Positions 43,907 through 52,853 of a stretch of 64,000 nucleotides of DNA are shown in pieces (positions within the stretch are counted from its first letter, which is position 1; every line of letters begins with the position of its first letter). Below the pieces are notes generated by a model. It was given only the letters and a program-made list of their open reading frames with translations. It was not told the origin of the DNA and searched no databases. The translations under genes and the position numbers were made by a program. Source of the stretch: Sphaerisporangium melleum (lineage in GTDB: Bacteria; Actinomycetota; Actinomycetes; Streptosporangiales; Streptosporangiaceae); assembly GCF_014646695.1 (NCBI RefSeq), contig NZ_BMNT01000017.1:87620-151619 (forward strand). The letters are read 5' to 3'.

Positions 43907-45610
43907 TCAGGTGATGTCGCCGCGCTCGCAGGCGACGCCGTCCTTGTCCCCGTCGACGTACCACTCGTACTCGGGGTGCACGCCCTTGGTGTAGGGGCCG
44001 TAGTTCGCCGCGTGCGCCTGCTTGCAGCTCGCGAACCGCGGGTCGGGGGTGCGCCCGGCGTTGCGCACCGCCGCGGCGGTGGGCCGGGGTGCAGCGGTCG
44101 GGCCGCCCTGACCGCCTTGCGCCCCCTGCCCGCCCTGGCCGCCTTGCCCGCCCTGGCCGCCCTGGCCGCTCTGGTTGCTCTGGTTGCTCTGGTTGCTCGC
44201 GGGCGAGCCGGTGGTGCCGGTGGCGCCGCTGCCGGGTGGCACCAGAGGCACGGAGCCGGGCTGGGACGGTGAGGCGCCGGACGGGGTGGGGGCTCCCGAG
44301 CCGCCGGGCGGGCAGTCGGCGGCGCCGCTGCCGTTCGTCCCCCCGGTGCCGGGGTCGCCTACGGTGCCCCCAGTGCCCGGGTTCGTCCCGCCGGTGCCGG
44401 GGTTCCCATTGGTCCCGCCGGTGCCGGGGTTCCCGTTCGTCGCGCCGCTGCCGGGGTTCTCGATGGTCCCGGTGCCGGAGTTCCCGCTGGTGCCTCCCGT
44501 GCCAGGGTTCCCACTGGTGCCGCCGGTGCCGGAGTTCCCACCGGTCCCGGTGCCCGAGTCGCCGGAGGTGCCGGTACCGGGATTCGTGCCGGTACCGGGG
44601 TCAGTGCCGGTGCCCGGATTGGTGCCGGTGCCCGGATTCCCGGGGTCGCCCGTGGTCCCCGTGCCGGGCGGGCAGGTGGAGCCGGTCGTGGCGCCGGGCG
44701 GGGTGGCGCCGGTGACCGGGGCCGAGCCGCCGAGCAGGCGGGTCACCAGCGCCTCGGCGGTCTCCTTGCTCAGGCCCGCGATGCTGAGGCTGTCCTCGGT
44801 CATCGGCTGCGCGACCCGCGGCGCGGCCACGACCTTGTCGCTCACCACGATGGCGAGTTGCTGTTCGAGAGTGTCCTTGATCAGGTCGGCGAGCCTCGCC
44901 CGGCCCTCGGGACCGGGCACGATGCGCACCGAGTAGGTGCCGTCCTTGTCGGCGACCGCGCCGATCCGCACCACGGTGGCGACCGTGACGCCGCGCGCGA
45001 CCTGGTAGCAGGTGGTGCCGGCGTCGTCCAGCACGGCCTCCGCGCCGGGGCAGGGCGCGGCCCGCACCCCGGTGACCGGGGCGAAGTGGATCGGCGTGGC
45101 CAGGCGGCTCGGCGGGGCCGCACCGAGGGGCAGGTCGGGCTGCCGGGTCATGAGCACGGCGATCGTGCCCAGGACACCGCTGACCAGGATCGCCACGACC
45201 AGCCCGGCGAACAGGGCGATGGTGGTGCCGCGGGCGGCGCGCGGGGGCCCATCAGGGGCGGCGGGGCCCGGAGGCGTTCCGCCGGGGCCGGGCGGCACGC
45301 CCGGATCGGCCGGTTCCCCGGGGCCGCCGGGCGTTCCCGGAAGGACGGGCGGCTCGTCGCCGGGCACGGGGTCGCCGGTCACGGCCCTGGGGCGCTCGCC
45401 GCCGGCGGCCGGCTCGTCCGGCCCGAAGCTCAGCTCCTCGGTCGCGCCGTACCCCTGCTCCTCGGCACCGGGCAGCGGCTCGTGCGGGGTGCGCCCCGAA
45501 AGGTCTGCGCTCGGCGGCCGGCCACCGGGGTCGAGCCGCGGGGAGTCGGGAAGCCCCGGCAGGGCTCCGGCCCGATCATCGTGATCGCCGGCCGCCGGAC
45601 GGTTACGCAT
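43907..45610 (-). CDS. membrane protein with SecD-head-like domain, glycine-rich repeats and excalibur calcium-binding domain
   Basis: The ATG at 45610 follows AAAGGGG by five bases. The 567-residue protein has an acidic/Pro-rich cytosolic N-terminus (about 1-130) and one membrane helix (about 132-155). Next is a domain resembling the P1 head of SecD (about 175-295, with VVAAPRVAQPMTEDSLSIAG). A long N-P-G-T-G-G-T-type repeat region spans about 300-450. The C-terminal excalibur domain ends with Y-V-D-G-D-K-D-G-V-A-C-E, a calcium-binding loop with paired Cys. The combination suggests an envelope protein; no function is assigned. Confidence 0.8.
   Translation of the reverse strand: MRNRPAAGDHDDRAGALPGLPDSPRLDPGGRPPSADLSGRTPHEPLPGAEEQGYGATEELSFGPDEPAAGGERPRAVTGDPVPGDEPPVLPGTPGGPGEPADPGVPPGPGGTPPGPAAPDGPPRAARGTTIALFAGLVVAILVSGVLGTIAVLMTRQPDLPLGAAPPSRLATPIHFAPVTGVRAAPCPGAEAVLDDAGTTCYQVARGVTVATVVRIGAVADKDGTYSVRIVPGPEGRARLADLIKDTLEQQLAIVVSDKVVAAPRVAQPMTEDSLSIAGLSKETAEALVTRLLGGSAPVTGATPPGATTGSTCPPGTGTTGDPGNPGTGTNPGTGTDPGTGTNPGTGTSGDSGTGTGGNSGTGGTSGNPGTGGTSGNSGTGTIENPGSGATNGNPGTGGTNGNPGTGGTNPGTGGTVGDPGTGGTNGSGAADCPPGGSGAPTPSGASPSQPGSVPLVPPGSGATGTTGSPASNQSNQSNQSGQGGQGGQGGQGGQGAQGGQGGPTAAPRPTAAAVRNAGRTPDPRFASCKQAHAANYGPYTKGVHPEYEWYVDGDKDGVACERGDIT
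44340..44660. repeat. tandem Gly/Thr/Asn-Pro-coding repeat region in the excalibur-protein gene
   Basis: The gene's central part is built from near-identical units coding for N-P-G-T-G-G-T and P-G-T-G-T. Unit boundaries vary, as expected for slippage-prone minisatellite-like DNA. Copy number is likely to vary between strains. It encodes a flexible spacer between the SecD-head and excalibur domains. Confidence 0.7.
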
Positions 45611-45967
45611 CCTCACCCCTTTGACATCACCTCAGCCTCCGGGGCGGTGCTCCCGCCCGGGATGTTCGGTGACCGACATCGCTCGGCCGAGCCTACCGAG
45701 GGCGGGGCGTACGAGCTAACCGCGGGACGGACCTCCCGGAGGGGGGCCTACGCTGAACATATCTCTACAAAGCGTCATATATGTGGATCAATCACCCATC
45801 CCGCTCCGTGATCTGACGGAAAGAGCCGGTGAGCCGGGCGCCGTCCCGGGCAGTCGCTCAGCGGGGATCGGCGCGGCGGACGACCGCGCGCCAGGTGGAG
45901 CCGGGAGGACGGCCGGTCGCGGCGCACAGCAGGGGCAGCCCGCTGCCCCGGGCGGAAGGAGGATCAC
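45611..45967. other. divergent intergenic region excalibur gene / ald
   Basis: This 357-bp region has an A/T-rich patch at 45752-45792 (including CATATATG) that probably contains the ald promoter. A GTG-started frame (45783-45971) runs into the ald ATG with an ATGA overlap, but it is low-complexity and may be chance. GGAAGGAGG precedes ald. Confidence 0.4.
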
Positions 45968-47080
45968 ATGAAGGTCGGAGTACCCCGCGAGGTGAAGGAC
46001 CAGGAGCACCGCGTCGCCCTCACCCCCGCGGGGGCCAACGAACTGGTGAGTCACGGGCACGAGGTCTTCGTGGAGCGGGGCGCGGGGGCGGGCTCCTCCA
46101 TCCGGGACGAGGACTTCCAGGCGGCCGGCGCGGTGATCCTCGGCTCCGCGCAGGAGGTCTGGCACGACAGCGACATGATCCTCAAGGTCAAGGAGCCGAT
46201 CGCCTCCGAGTATCCGCTCATGCGCGAGGGACAGGTCCTGTTCACCTATCTCCATCTCGCGGCGTCCCGCAAGCTGACGCTGGCGGTGCTGGAGTCCGGG
46301 GTGACCGCCATCGCCTACGAGACCGTGCAGACCCCGGGCGGGGCGCTTCCCCTGCTCGCGCCGATGTCGGAGGTGGCGGGACGGCTCGCGCCGCAGGTCG
46401 GCGCGTACCACCTGATGCGGCAGGGCGGCGGGCGCGGGGTGCTCATGGGCGGCGTGCCGGGCGTCTACCCCGCCAAGGTGGTGGTGCTGGGCGCCGGGGT
46501 GACCGGGGTGAACGCCGCGGCGATCGCCCTCGGCATGCAGGCGCAGGTGCTGCTGCTGGACAAGAACATCGACCGGCTCCGCCAGGTGGACTCGATCTAC
46601 CAGGGGCACCTGCGGACCGTCGCGTCCAACAGCTACGAGATCGAGCGTGCCGTCCTGGACGCCGACCTGGTGATCGGCGCGGTGCTGGTGCCCGGGGCCA
46701 AGGCGCCGAAGCTGGTCACCAACGAGATGGTCGCCCGGATGAAGGAGGGCTCGGTGCTGGTCGACATCTCCATCGACCAGGGCGGGGCGTTCGAGGACTC
46801 CCGGCCGACCACCCACGCCCACCCGACCTACCAGGTGCACGACTCGGTGTTCTACTGCGTGGCCAACATGCCGGGGGCCGTGCCGCACACCTCGACGTAC
46901 GCGCTGACCAACGTGACCGTCCCGTACGCGCTGGCGATCGCCGACAAGGGCTGGCGGGAGGCGTTGCGCGAGGATCCGGCGCTGGCCCTCGGGCTCAACG
47001 CGCACGCGGGCGTGCTCACCAGCCGCCCGGTCGGCGAGGCGCACGCCCTGGATGCGGTCGACCCGGCCGAGGTCCTTTGA
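45968..47080 (+). CDS. ald: alanine dehydrogenase
   Basis: Ald reversibly deaminates L-alanine to pyruvate and ammonium with NAD+. The ATG is preceded by GGAAGGAGGATCAC. The 370-residue protein has all family residues: R15 in HRVALTP, K75 in ILKVKEPI, H96 in FTYLHLA, the Rossmann GAGVTGVNAA near 175, and DISIDQGG with the catalytic Asp. A perfect terminator follows. In actinomycetes Ald is often induced by alanine or low oxygen, but no such sites are seen here. Confidence 0.95.
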   Translation: MKVGVPREVKDQEHRVALTPAGANELVSHGHEVFVERGAGAGSSIRDEDFQAAGAVILGSAQEVWHDSDMILKVKEPIASEYPLMREGQVLFTYLHLAASRKLTLAVLESGVTAIAYETVQTPGGALPLLAPMSEVAGRLAPQVGAYHLMRQGGGRGVLMGGVPGVYPAKVVVLGAGVTGVNAAAIALGMQAQVLLLDKNIDRLRQVDSIYQGHLRTVASNSYEIERAVLDADLVIGAVLVPGAKAPKLVTNEMVARMKEGSVLVDISIDQGGAFEDSRPTTHAHPTYQVHDSVFYCVANMPGAVPHTSTYALTNVTVPYALAIADKGWREALREDPALALGLNAHAGVLTSRPVGEAHALDAVDPAEVL

Positions 47081-47101
47081 ACAGCGCCGCCGGAGACGCC
47101 G

Positions 47102-47131
47102 CCGGCCGGGGAGGGTTCCCTCCCCGGCCGG
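47102..47131. terminator. perfect 14-bp stem between ald and DUF3105 gene
   Basis: CCGGCCGGGGAGGG (47102-47115) and its exact reverse complement (47118-47131) flank TT. It lies 21 bp past the ald stop and 23 bp from the convergent gene's stop, and suits bidirectional termination. Confidence 0.8.
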
Positions 47132-47153
47132 GACGAGATGACGGGCCGCGCCG

Positions 47154-47846
47154 TCAGGAGGTCGGCATCGCCGACGGTTCGGCCGAGCCGCTCGGCGCCG
47201 AGGACGGCGCGGTGGCGGGCAGCGGGTTGTCGGCGGCGAGCTTGTCGGTGGCGCCCTCACCGGAGCAGGTGGCGCCGTACTCGGGCGTGGTCTTCGGGTT
47301 CTGCTTGTACTTGGAGATGTAGCGCGGCAGGCGCGGGTCGTCGACGCCCTGCAGGACGAGCTGGTTGTTCCAGGAGCTGACCACGACCGGGGCCGGCAGC
47401 CCGGGGAACGGGCTCAGCAGGATGTAGTCGGAGGTGACCAGCGCCTTGAGCTTGTCCACCTGGGCCTTGGGCAGGTCGGGCCGGTAGGTGATCCAGACCG
47501 CGCCGTGCTCCATGGAGTGGACCGCGTTCTCGGAGTTGATCGGCGCGTCGTAGGTGCCGCACCGCTGCCAGCTCGGGTTGTGCTCGCCGCCCACCGGCGG
47601 GGCCTCGACGTACTTGACCTTGGCGGCCGTGTGCTGAGAGGCCTTGTAGGCGAAGGTCTTGACCCCGCCCAGCGAGGTCGCGTTGTTCTCCCTGATGACG
47701 TAGAAGCCGACCAGCCCGATCACGAGGACGATGACGAAGCCGCCGACACCCCACATCAGCATCGCCGTGCGCCGTTCCTTGCGCTTCTGCGCGGCGCGCA
47801 GCTGGGCGAGATGCTCTCGCCGGGCCTGCGTCCTCTCCTTGGCCAT
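47154..47846 (-). CDS. DUF3105 membrane-anchored protein
   Basis: The 230-residue protein has a basic coiled N-terminus (about residues 1-26), one membrane helix (about 29-50), and an outside domain typical of DUF3105. That domain includes PPVGGEHNPSWQRCGTYDAPI, ENAVHSMEHGAVWITYRPDL and a C-terminal YGATCSGEG, with conserved His and Cys that suggest metal binding. A Ser/Pro/Ala tail follows. It is divergent from a DUF305 gene; this pairing recurs in actinomycetes, and a role in metal handling is often suspected but unproven. Confidence 0.85.
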   Translation of the reverse strand: MAKERTQARREHLAQLRAAQKRKERRTAMLMWGVGGFVIVLVIGLVGFYVIRENNATSLGGVKTFAYKASQHTAAKVKYVEAPPVGGEHNPSWQRCGTYDAPINSENAVHSMEHGAVWITYRPDLPKAQVDKLKALVTSDYILLSPFPGLPAPVVVSSWNNQLVLQGVDDPRLPRYISKYKQNPKTTPEYGATCSGEGATDKLAADNPLPATAPSSAPSGSAEPSAMPTS

Positions 47847-47972
47847 CGCGACTCCTTCAGCGGCTGTCTAAGGACATGTACGGTCAAGCTGCCATTACTT
47901 ATGTGGAGGATAGTGGGTAGGTAATAACGTTTGCGTTCAACGTCCTGGACGATCCCCAACTCATGGCTGGCA

Positions 47973-48608
47973 ATGGTCAACTCACGCTTCCGCCTGGTCC
48001 TCGTCGCGCTGGTCACCTGCGCGGTGACGGCCGCCGTCACGTTCCTGATCTTCGGTAGGTCCGCACCCCCGGGCGACGCCTCCCCCGAGGCCGGTTTCGC
48101 CCGTGACATGGCCGTTCACCATGCTCAGGCGGTGGAGATGAGCTTCACCGTCCGCGACCAGACCACCGATCCGGCGATCCGCGGGCTCACCTACGACATC
48201 ATCACGACGCAGACGGCGCAGCGTGGAATTTTCATGGGCTGGCTGCAGCAGTGGGGCCTGCCGCAGACCGGCGACCGGCCGTCCATGGCCTGGATGGCGG
48301 GCCACGGCGGGCACGGCGGCAGCGCGTCCACCACGGCACCGGCGGCGACCGGCGACGCCGCGATGCCCGGCATGGCCACACCCGAGGAGCTCAAGGAGCT
48401 GGCCGGCGCCAAGGGCAAGGACGCCGAGGTCATGTTCCTGCGGCTGATGATCCGCCACCACCGCGGCGGCGTGGACATGGCCAAGGCGGCGCTGAAGCTC
48501 ACCGCCCGTGACGAGGTGCGCACGATGGCGCAGCACATCGTGGACACCCAGGACGGCGAGATCGCCTACATGACCGACCTGCTCGCCAAGCGCGACGCCG
48601 CACCCTGA
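47973..48608 (+). CDS. DUF305 exported His/Met-rich protein
   Basis: I chose ATG 47973; a longer frame begins at TTG 47931. The 211-residue protein has a signal-anchor helix (about 8-28) and two DUF305 half-repeats: FARDMAVHHAQAVEMS and FLRLMIRHHRGGVDMA. The H-H-x2-A/G motifs resemble metal-binding four-helix bundles. A linker with Gly/His/Met residues (MAGHGGHGG, MPGMATPEE) lies between them. It is divergent from the DUF3105 gene and probably works with it. Confidence 0.85.
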   Translation: MVNSRFRLVLVALVTCAVTAAVTFLIFGRSAPPGDASPEAGFARDMAVHHAQAVEMSFTVRDQTTDPAIRGLTYDIITTQTAQRGIFMGWLQQWGLPQTGDRPSMAWMAGHGGHGGSASTTAPAATGDAAMPGMATPEELKELAGAKGKDAEVMFLRLMIRHHRGGVDMAKAALKLTARDEVRTMAQHIVDTQDGEIAYMTDLLAKRDAAP

Positions 48609-48614
48609 CTCCGG

Positions 48615-48644
48615 CCGGCGGCGACCGGGGCCGCGCGCCGCCGG
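48615..48644. terminator. hairpin between DUF305 and threonine aldolase genes
   Basis: CCGGCGGCG (48615-48623) pairs with CGCCGCCGG (48636-48644) around a 12-nt loop. The position between convergent stops suits a terminator. Confidence 0.5.
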
Positions 48645-48691
48645 GTGACCGCGGCGCGCTCCGGCCCGCGGACGTCAGGCCGGGGGACGGG

Positions 48692-49780
48692 TCAGCGGCC
48701 CATCTCCTCGGCCACGGCGGCGGCGAAGGCGTCCACGTCGGCCTCGGTGGTGTCGAAGGCGGTCATCCAGCGGACCTCGCCGGTGGCCTCGTTCCAGGTG
48801 TAGAAGCGGAACCGCTTGCGCACGCGGTCGGCCACCTCGCCGGGCAGGACGGCGAAGACGGCGTTGGCCTCGACCGGCCGGGTCAGGGTGACGCCGGGGA
48901 TGTCGCGCACGGCGGCGGCCAGGCGTGCGGCCATCGCATTGGCGGCGCGCGCGTTGCGCAGCCACAGGTCCCCGGCGAGCAGCGCCTCGAACTGGGCCGA
49001 GACGAACCGCATCTTCGAGGCGAGCTGCATGGAGCTCTTCCTGAGGTAGACCAGGCCGCGGACGGCCGAGGGGGTGAGCACGACGATGGCCTCGCCGAAC
49101 ATCAGCCCGCTCTTGGTGCCGCCGAAGGACAGCACGTCCACCCCGGCGTCGCTGGTCAGGGCGCGCAGCGGCACGTCCAGCGCCGCGGCGGCGTTGGCCA
49201 GGCGCGAGCCGTCCATGTGCAGCAGCAGGCCGAGCTCGCGGCAGTGCGCCGCGATGGCCGAGATCTGCTCGGGGGTGTAGACCGTGCCGAGCTCGGTGCT
49301 CTGGCTGATCGTCACGACCTTCGGCTGGGCGCGGTGCTCGTCCCCGAAGCCCCACGCCTGGCGGTCGATCAGCTCGGGGGTGAGCCTGCCGTCGGGGGTG
49401 GGCACGGTGAGGAGCTTCAGCCCGCCGCTGCGCTCGGGCGCGCCGCCCTCGTCGGTGTTGACGTGCGCGCTCTCGGCGCAGATCACCGCCTCCCAGGGCG
49501 TGGTCATCGCCCGCAGCCCGACGACGTTGGCGCCGGTGCCGTTGAAGACCGGCCACGCCTGGGCGCCGGGCCCGAAGTGCCGCTGGAAGATCTCTTGGAG
49601 CGCCTCGGTGTAGACGTCCTCACCGTAGGCGATCTGGTGGCCGCCGTTGGCCAGGGCCAGCGCCTGCAGGACCTCCGGGTGCACCCCCGCGTAGTTGTCG
49701 CTGGCGAACCCCTTGACCGCCGGGTCGTGCCGGCGCCGCGCCTGCGTCGCCGTCCGACCTTCGTCCCGCTCGTGGCTCAC
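48692..49780 (-). CDS. ltaE: low-specificity L-threonine aldolase (beta-eliminating lyase fold)
   Basis: The GTG at 49780 follows GGGGAG by eight bases; longer frames have no ribosome site. The 362-residue PLP enzyme has FNGTGANVVGL for cofactor stacking, HMDGSRLANAAAAL, and the Schiff-base lysine in SFGGTKSGLMFGEA. It should cleave threonine or related beta-hydroxy amino acids to glycine and an aldehyde. It is the third gene of an operon with an SDR (68-bp gap) and a DUF6421 gene. Confidence 0.9.
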   Translation of the reverse strand: MSHERDEGRTATQARRRHDPAVKGFASDNYAGVHPEVLQALALANGGHQIAYGEDVYTEALQEIFQRHFGPGAQAWPVFNGTGANVVGLRAMTTPWEAVICAESAHVNTDEGGAPERSGGLKLLTVPTPDGRLTPELIDRQAWGFGDEHRAQPKVVTISQSTELGTVYTPEQISAIAAHCRELGLLLHMDGSRLANAAAALDVPLRALTSDAGVDVLSFGGTKSGLMFGEAIVVLTPSAVRGLVYLRKSSMQLASKMRFVSAQFEALLAGDLWLRNARAANAMAARLAAAVRDIPGVTLTRPVEANAVFAVLPGEVADRVRKRFRFYTWNEATGEVRWMTAFDTTEADVDAFAAAVAEEMGR

Positions 49781-49848
49781 GTGCCCCGCTCCCCCGTCCT
49801 GTTCCCCGCGCACGCCGCTCGCGGGCGTGCCGATCGCGTCGCCGCCGG

Positions 49849-50529
49849 TCACCCCGTGAGGTCCAGGCGCACGCCGTTGACCTCGGCGGCCGGACGGTCC
49901 CACAGCGCGGCGACGGCGGCGGCGAGGTCGGCGACGTCGGTGAACCCCGGGAACGCGCGCTCCGGGCTCGCGGCGCGCATCTCGTCGTTGACCAGCGCCT
50001 TGATCACCAGGATCGTGGCGGCGCTGCGGGTGTCGCGCAGCGCGTCGGCCAGGGCGAGCGTCCACGCCTCGGCCGCGGCCTTGGCTGCGGCGTAGGCGGC
50101 GCCGCCCTGGGTGGGCGCCTGGGCCGCCTTGGCCGAGACGATGGCGAACCGGCCGTCCTCGCTGTCGCGCAGTAGCGGCTCGAAGGCCAGCGTGACGTTC
50201 TGCAGCGTGCGGATCAGCAGCACGTGCAGGGCGTCCCAGTCGGCCAGGTCGGTGCTCGCGAAGGTCTTGCCGCCCCGCCAGCCGCCGACGAGGTGCACGA
50301 CCCCGTCGACGTGGCCGTGCTCGCGCTTGATCTCGGCGGCGACCTGGCGCACGGCCTCGAGGTCGGTCAGGTCGACGGCGAGCACGCCGTCGGCGGCGTG
50401 CCGGGCCAGGCCGATCACGGTGTCGCCGCGCGCGGCCAGCCGCTCGGTGACCGCGCGCCCGGTGGGGCCGCCCGCTCCCGCGACCACCACGACCCGGCCC
50501 GTCGTCGCGCCCTTGCCGCCGTCGCTCAC
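49849..50529 (-). CDS. short-chain dehydrogenase/reductase
   Basis: The 226-residue protein begins GTG, four bases before the DUF6421 stop, so the genes are coupled. It has a Rossmann motif VVVVAGAGGPTGRAVTERLAARG and DLTDLEAV, and the catalytic triad Ser in VSAKAAQAPTQGG, Tyr in AAYAAAK and its Lys. NADP preference cannot be fixed. It is shorter than typical SDRs (about 250), with a reduced C-terminal loop. The substrate is unknown; operon context suggests a step linked to the DUF6421 protein. Confidence 0.85.
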   Translation of the reverse strand: MSDGGKGATTGRVVVVAGAGGPTGRAVTERLAARGDTVIGLARHAADGVLAVDLTDLEAVRQVAAEIKREHGHVDGVVHLVGGWRGGKTFASTDLADWDALHVLLIRTLQNVTLAFEPLLRDSEDGRFAIVSAKAAQAPTQGGAAYAAAKAAAEAWTLALADALRDTRSAATILVIKALVNDEMRAASPERAFPGFTDVADLAAAVAALWDRPAAEVNGVRLDLTG

Positions 50530-52586
50530 GCGCGGATTCCCTTCGTCGCCTCGATGACTCCGGAAAGCTTACGCCGCAGGGCTTCGTAGAACATGCTCAG
50601 GGGGAACTCGTCGGGCAGCACCGCGTCCACCACCGCCTTGGGGAATCCCTCCACCGGCAGGGCGTCGGCCCCGCGGTTCCACACCGAGGCGGGGTGCGGG
50701 GCGACGTAGGAGGCCACCAGCCGGTGCGCGGCCAGCCAGTGCGCCAGCTTGGCGCGGTCGATGCCGTCCCGGTACAGCTTCTCCACCTCGCCGCGCAGGT
50801 CGGCGACGCAGCCGGCGACCCGGTCCCAGTCGATGGACAGCCGGTTGTCGGTCCAGCGGATCACGTCGTTGCGGTGCAGGTAGGCGAACAGGAGCTGGCC
50901 GCCGAGACCGTCGTAGTTGCGCACCCGCTCGCCGGTGATCGGGAAGCGGAACAGCCGGTCGAACAGCACGGCGTACTGGACGTAGCGGGCGTGCGGCACG
51001 CCCTGCTCCTCCAGCGCGACCGCCTCGCCGAACGCGGTCAGGTCGCAGCGCAGCTCCTCCAGGGAGTACAGCCAGTACGGCATGCGCTGCTTGATCATGA
51101 ACGGGTCGAAGGGCAGGTCGCCGTGGCTGTGGGTGCGGTCGTGGACGAGGTCCCACAGTACGAAGGTGTCCTGGGCGAGCTCCTGGCTCGACAGCAGGCG
51201 GGCGGCGTCCGGCGGGAGGGCGAGCTTGAGGATGTCGGCGGCGGCGCGGCTGACGCTGCGGAACCGGGCGGCCTCGCGGTCGCAGAAGATCGCGCCCCAG
51301 GTGAAGCGCGGCGGGGTCTCGCGCACCGCGACCGTCTCGGGGAACAGCACGGCGCTGTTGGTGTCGTACCCGGCGGTGAAGTCGACGAAGGTGATCGGCA
51401 CGAACATCGGGTTGTCGTACCGGTCGCGCTCCAGCTCGGCCAGCCAGCCGGGCCAGACGGTACGGATCCAGACGGCCTCCAGGTTGCGCGCCGGGTTGCC
51501 GTTCTGGGTGTACATCGGGAAGACGACCAGGTGCTCCAGCCCGTCGATCCGCTGGGTGTCGGGGTGGAAGGCGTTCAGCGAGTCGAGGAAGTCGGGCACG
51601 CCGAATCCTGTGGCCTGCCATTTGCGCAGGTCGGTGACGACGGCGGCGAGGTAGTCGCGGTCGTGCGGGAAGCGGTGCGCGAGAGCCTCGACGGCGGCGG
51701 CGACCCGGTCGACGATGGGCGAGGCGGCCGCGGCGTCGGCGACCGAGCCGTCCTTGGCGGTGAGCGGGCGCAGCTGTTCGACGGCGGCCTTCAGCGTGGC
51801 GAACGCGGCGTCCGGAGTGCGCCCGCCTGCGACGGCGGCCGGGACGCGGGCGGCCCAGGTGACGACGTTGCCCCACAGGCGGGCGTGCCGCAGGTCGTCG
51901 ATGGAGTCGTCGCCGAACAGGTCGGAGTCGGCGAAGACCACGACCCGGCCCTCGCCGTGGCGCAGGGCCAGGGCCAGGGCGCGCCCGGCCGGGTCGGCCG
52001 TGGCGGAGGTCTCGAACAGGACGGTCGCGCCGGGCGGCGGGGTGAGCACACCGGCCCGGTAGAAGCAGGCTTCGCGGGCGCCCGCGGTCAGGTCGTCCGC
52101 CGAGCCGGGGACCGGCCGGCCGAGCACCCAGGTGGCCACGCCGTTGAAGCGGGCGCCCGGGTCCTGCACGGTGGTGTGCTCGATGCCGACGCCGAAGCGG
52201 GCCAGCAGTTCGGCGAGGTTGTTGCCGTACTTCTCCTGCTCGCACTCGGCGAGCACGATCAGGCCGCCGCCCTCGGCGACGTAGCGCTCGATGGCGTCGA
52301 TCTCCTCGGTGGGCAGGACCGGGCTGCCGAGCCCGGTGGTGCGCTCCCAGCGGTCGGCGGAGGGGTGCGCGATGACGAAGACGTCGTAGGCGTTCAGCAC
52401 GGCCGAGGTGATCGGGCCCTCGGTGTGCGCGGTGACGGTGTGGCCGAGACCGCACAGGACCTGCGCGGCGCGGGCGTAGCTGTTGTCGTCGGGGTGCGCC
52501 GGGTTGATCGCCTCGGCGACCTCGCGGCGGATCGTCCAGGACTCGCTGTGCGCCTCGTCGAACAGCACTCGCGGAAAGGCCCTCAT
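50526..52586 (-). CDS. DUF6421 protein with N-terminal glutamine-amidotransferase-like domain
   Basis: The ATG at 52586 follows GGAGGG; longer frames run into the A/T-rich promoter. The 686-residue protein has an N-terminal domain with a class I amidotransferase-like topology (YDVFVIAHPSADRW, ERYVAEGGGLIVLAE, FGVGIEH), but the catalytic Cys is absent. The large remainder, about 270-686, is of DUF6421 type, including FVDFTAGYDTNSAVLFPE, LVHDRTHSHGDLPFDPFMIKQ and FYEALRRKLSGV. The H-x2-T-H-x-H cluster could bind a metal. It is the first gene of a three-gene operon with an SDR and a threonine aldolase; the pathway is unknown. Confidence 0.8.
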   Translation of the reverse strand: MRAFPRVLFDEAHSESWTIRREVAEAINPAHPDDNSYARAAQVLCGLGHTVTAHTEGPITSAVLNAYDVFVIAHPSADRWERTTGLGSPVLPTEEIDAIERYVAEGGGLIVLAECEQEKYGNNLAELLARFGVGIEHTTVQDPGARFNGVATWVLGRPVPGSADDLTAGAREACFYRAGVLTPPPGATVLFETSATADPAGRALALALRHGEGRVVVFADSDLFGDDSIDDLRHARLWGNVVTWAARVPAAVAGGRTPDAAFATLKAAVEQLRPLTAKDGSVADAAAASPIVDRVAAAVEALAHRFPHDRDYLAAVVTDLRKWQATGFGVPDFLDSLNAFHPDTQRIDGLEHLVVFPMYTQNGNPARNLEAVWIRTVWPGWLAELERDRYDNPMFVPITFVDFTAGYDTNSAVLFPETVAVRETPPRFTWGAIFCDREAARFRSVSRAAADILKLALPPDAARLLSSQELAQDTFVLWDLVHDRTHSHGDLPFDPFMIKQRMPYWLYSLEELRCDLTAFGEAVALEEQGVPHARYVQYAVLFDRLFRFPITGERVRNYDGLGGQLLFAYLHRNDVIRWTDNRLSIDWDRVAGCVADLRGEVEKLYRDGIDRAKLAHWLAAHRLVASYVAPHPASVWNRGADALPVEGFPKAVVDAVLPDEFPLSMFYEALRRKLSGVIEATKGIRA

Positions 52587-52853
52587 ACCGCCACATCCCT
52601 CCGTAGGTGAAATATCTTCGTCTTCCTCCGCATATGTACGGAAAATATACATGCAGTGCGCCAAGCAGCGGGAAACCCGTGCGCCACGGGCTCGAAGGGC
52701 GCCCGAGGCGCGAAGGCGATCACCGGCGCGTCCGGTAGCAGATCGTTCAACGACCGATTGCAAGTGCGTGTCGGCGGCCGTCCGAGCCTTGTCCGGCGCC
52801 GGATGCACTGCGACGCTGGGAGCACCACGGCGGCTCGCTAACAGGAGGCGGAA

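Noticed and set aside
45783-45971. GTG-started 62-codon frame ending in the ald ATG (ATGA)
   Set aside because: It is low-complexity Gly/Ala/Arg sequence without a ribosome site. The overlap may be chance, but it could be a leader peptide.
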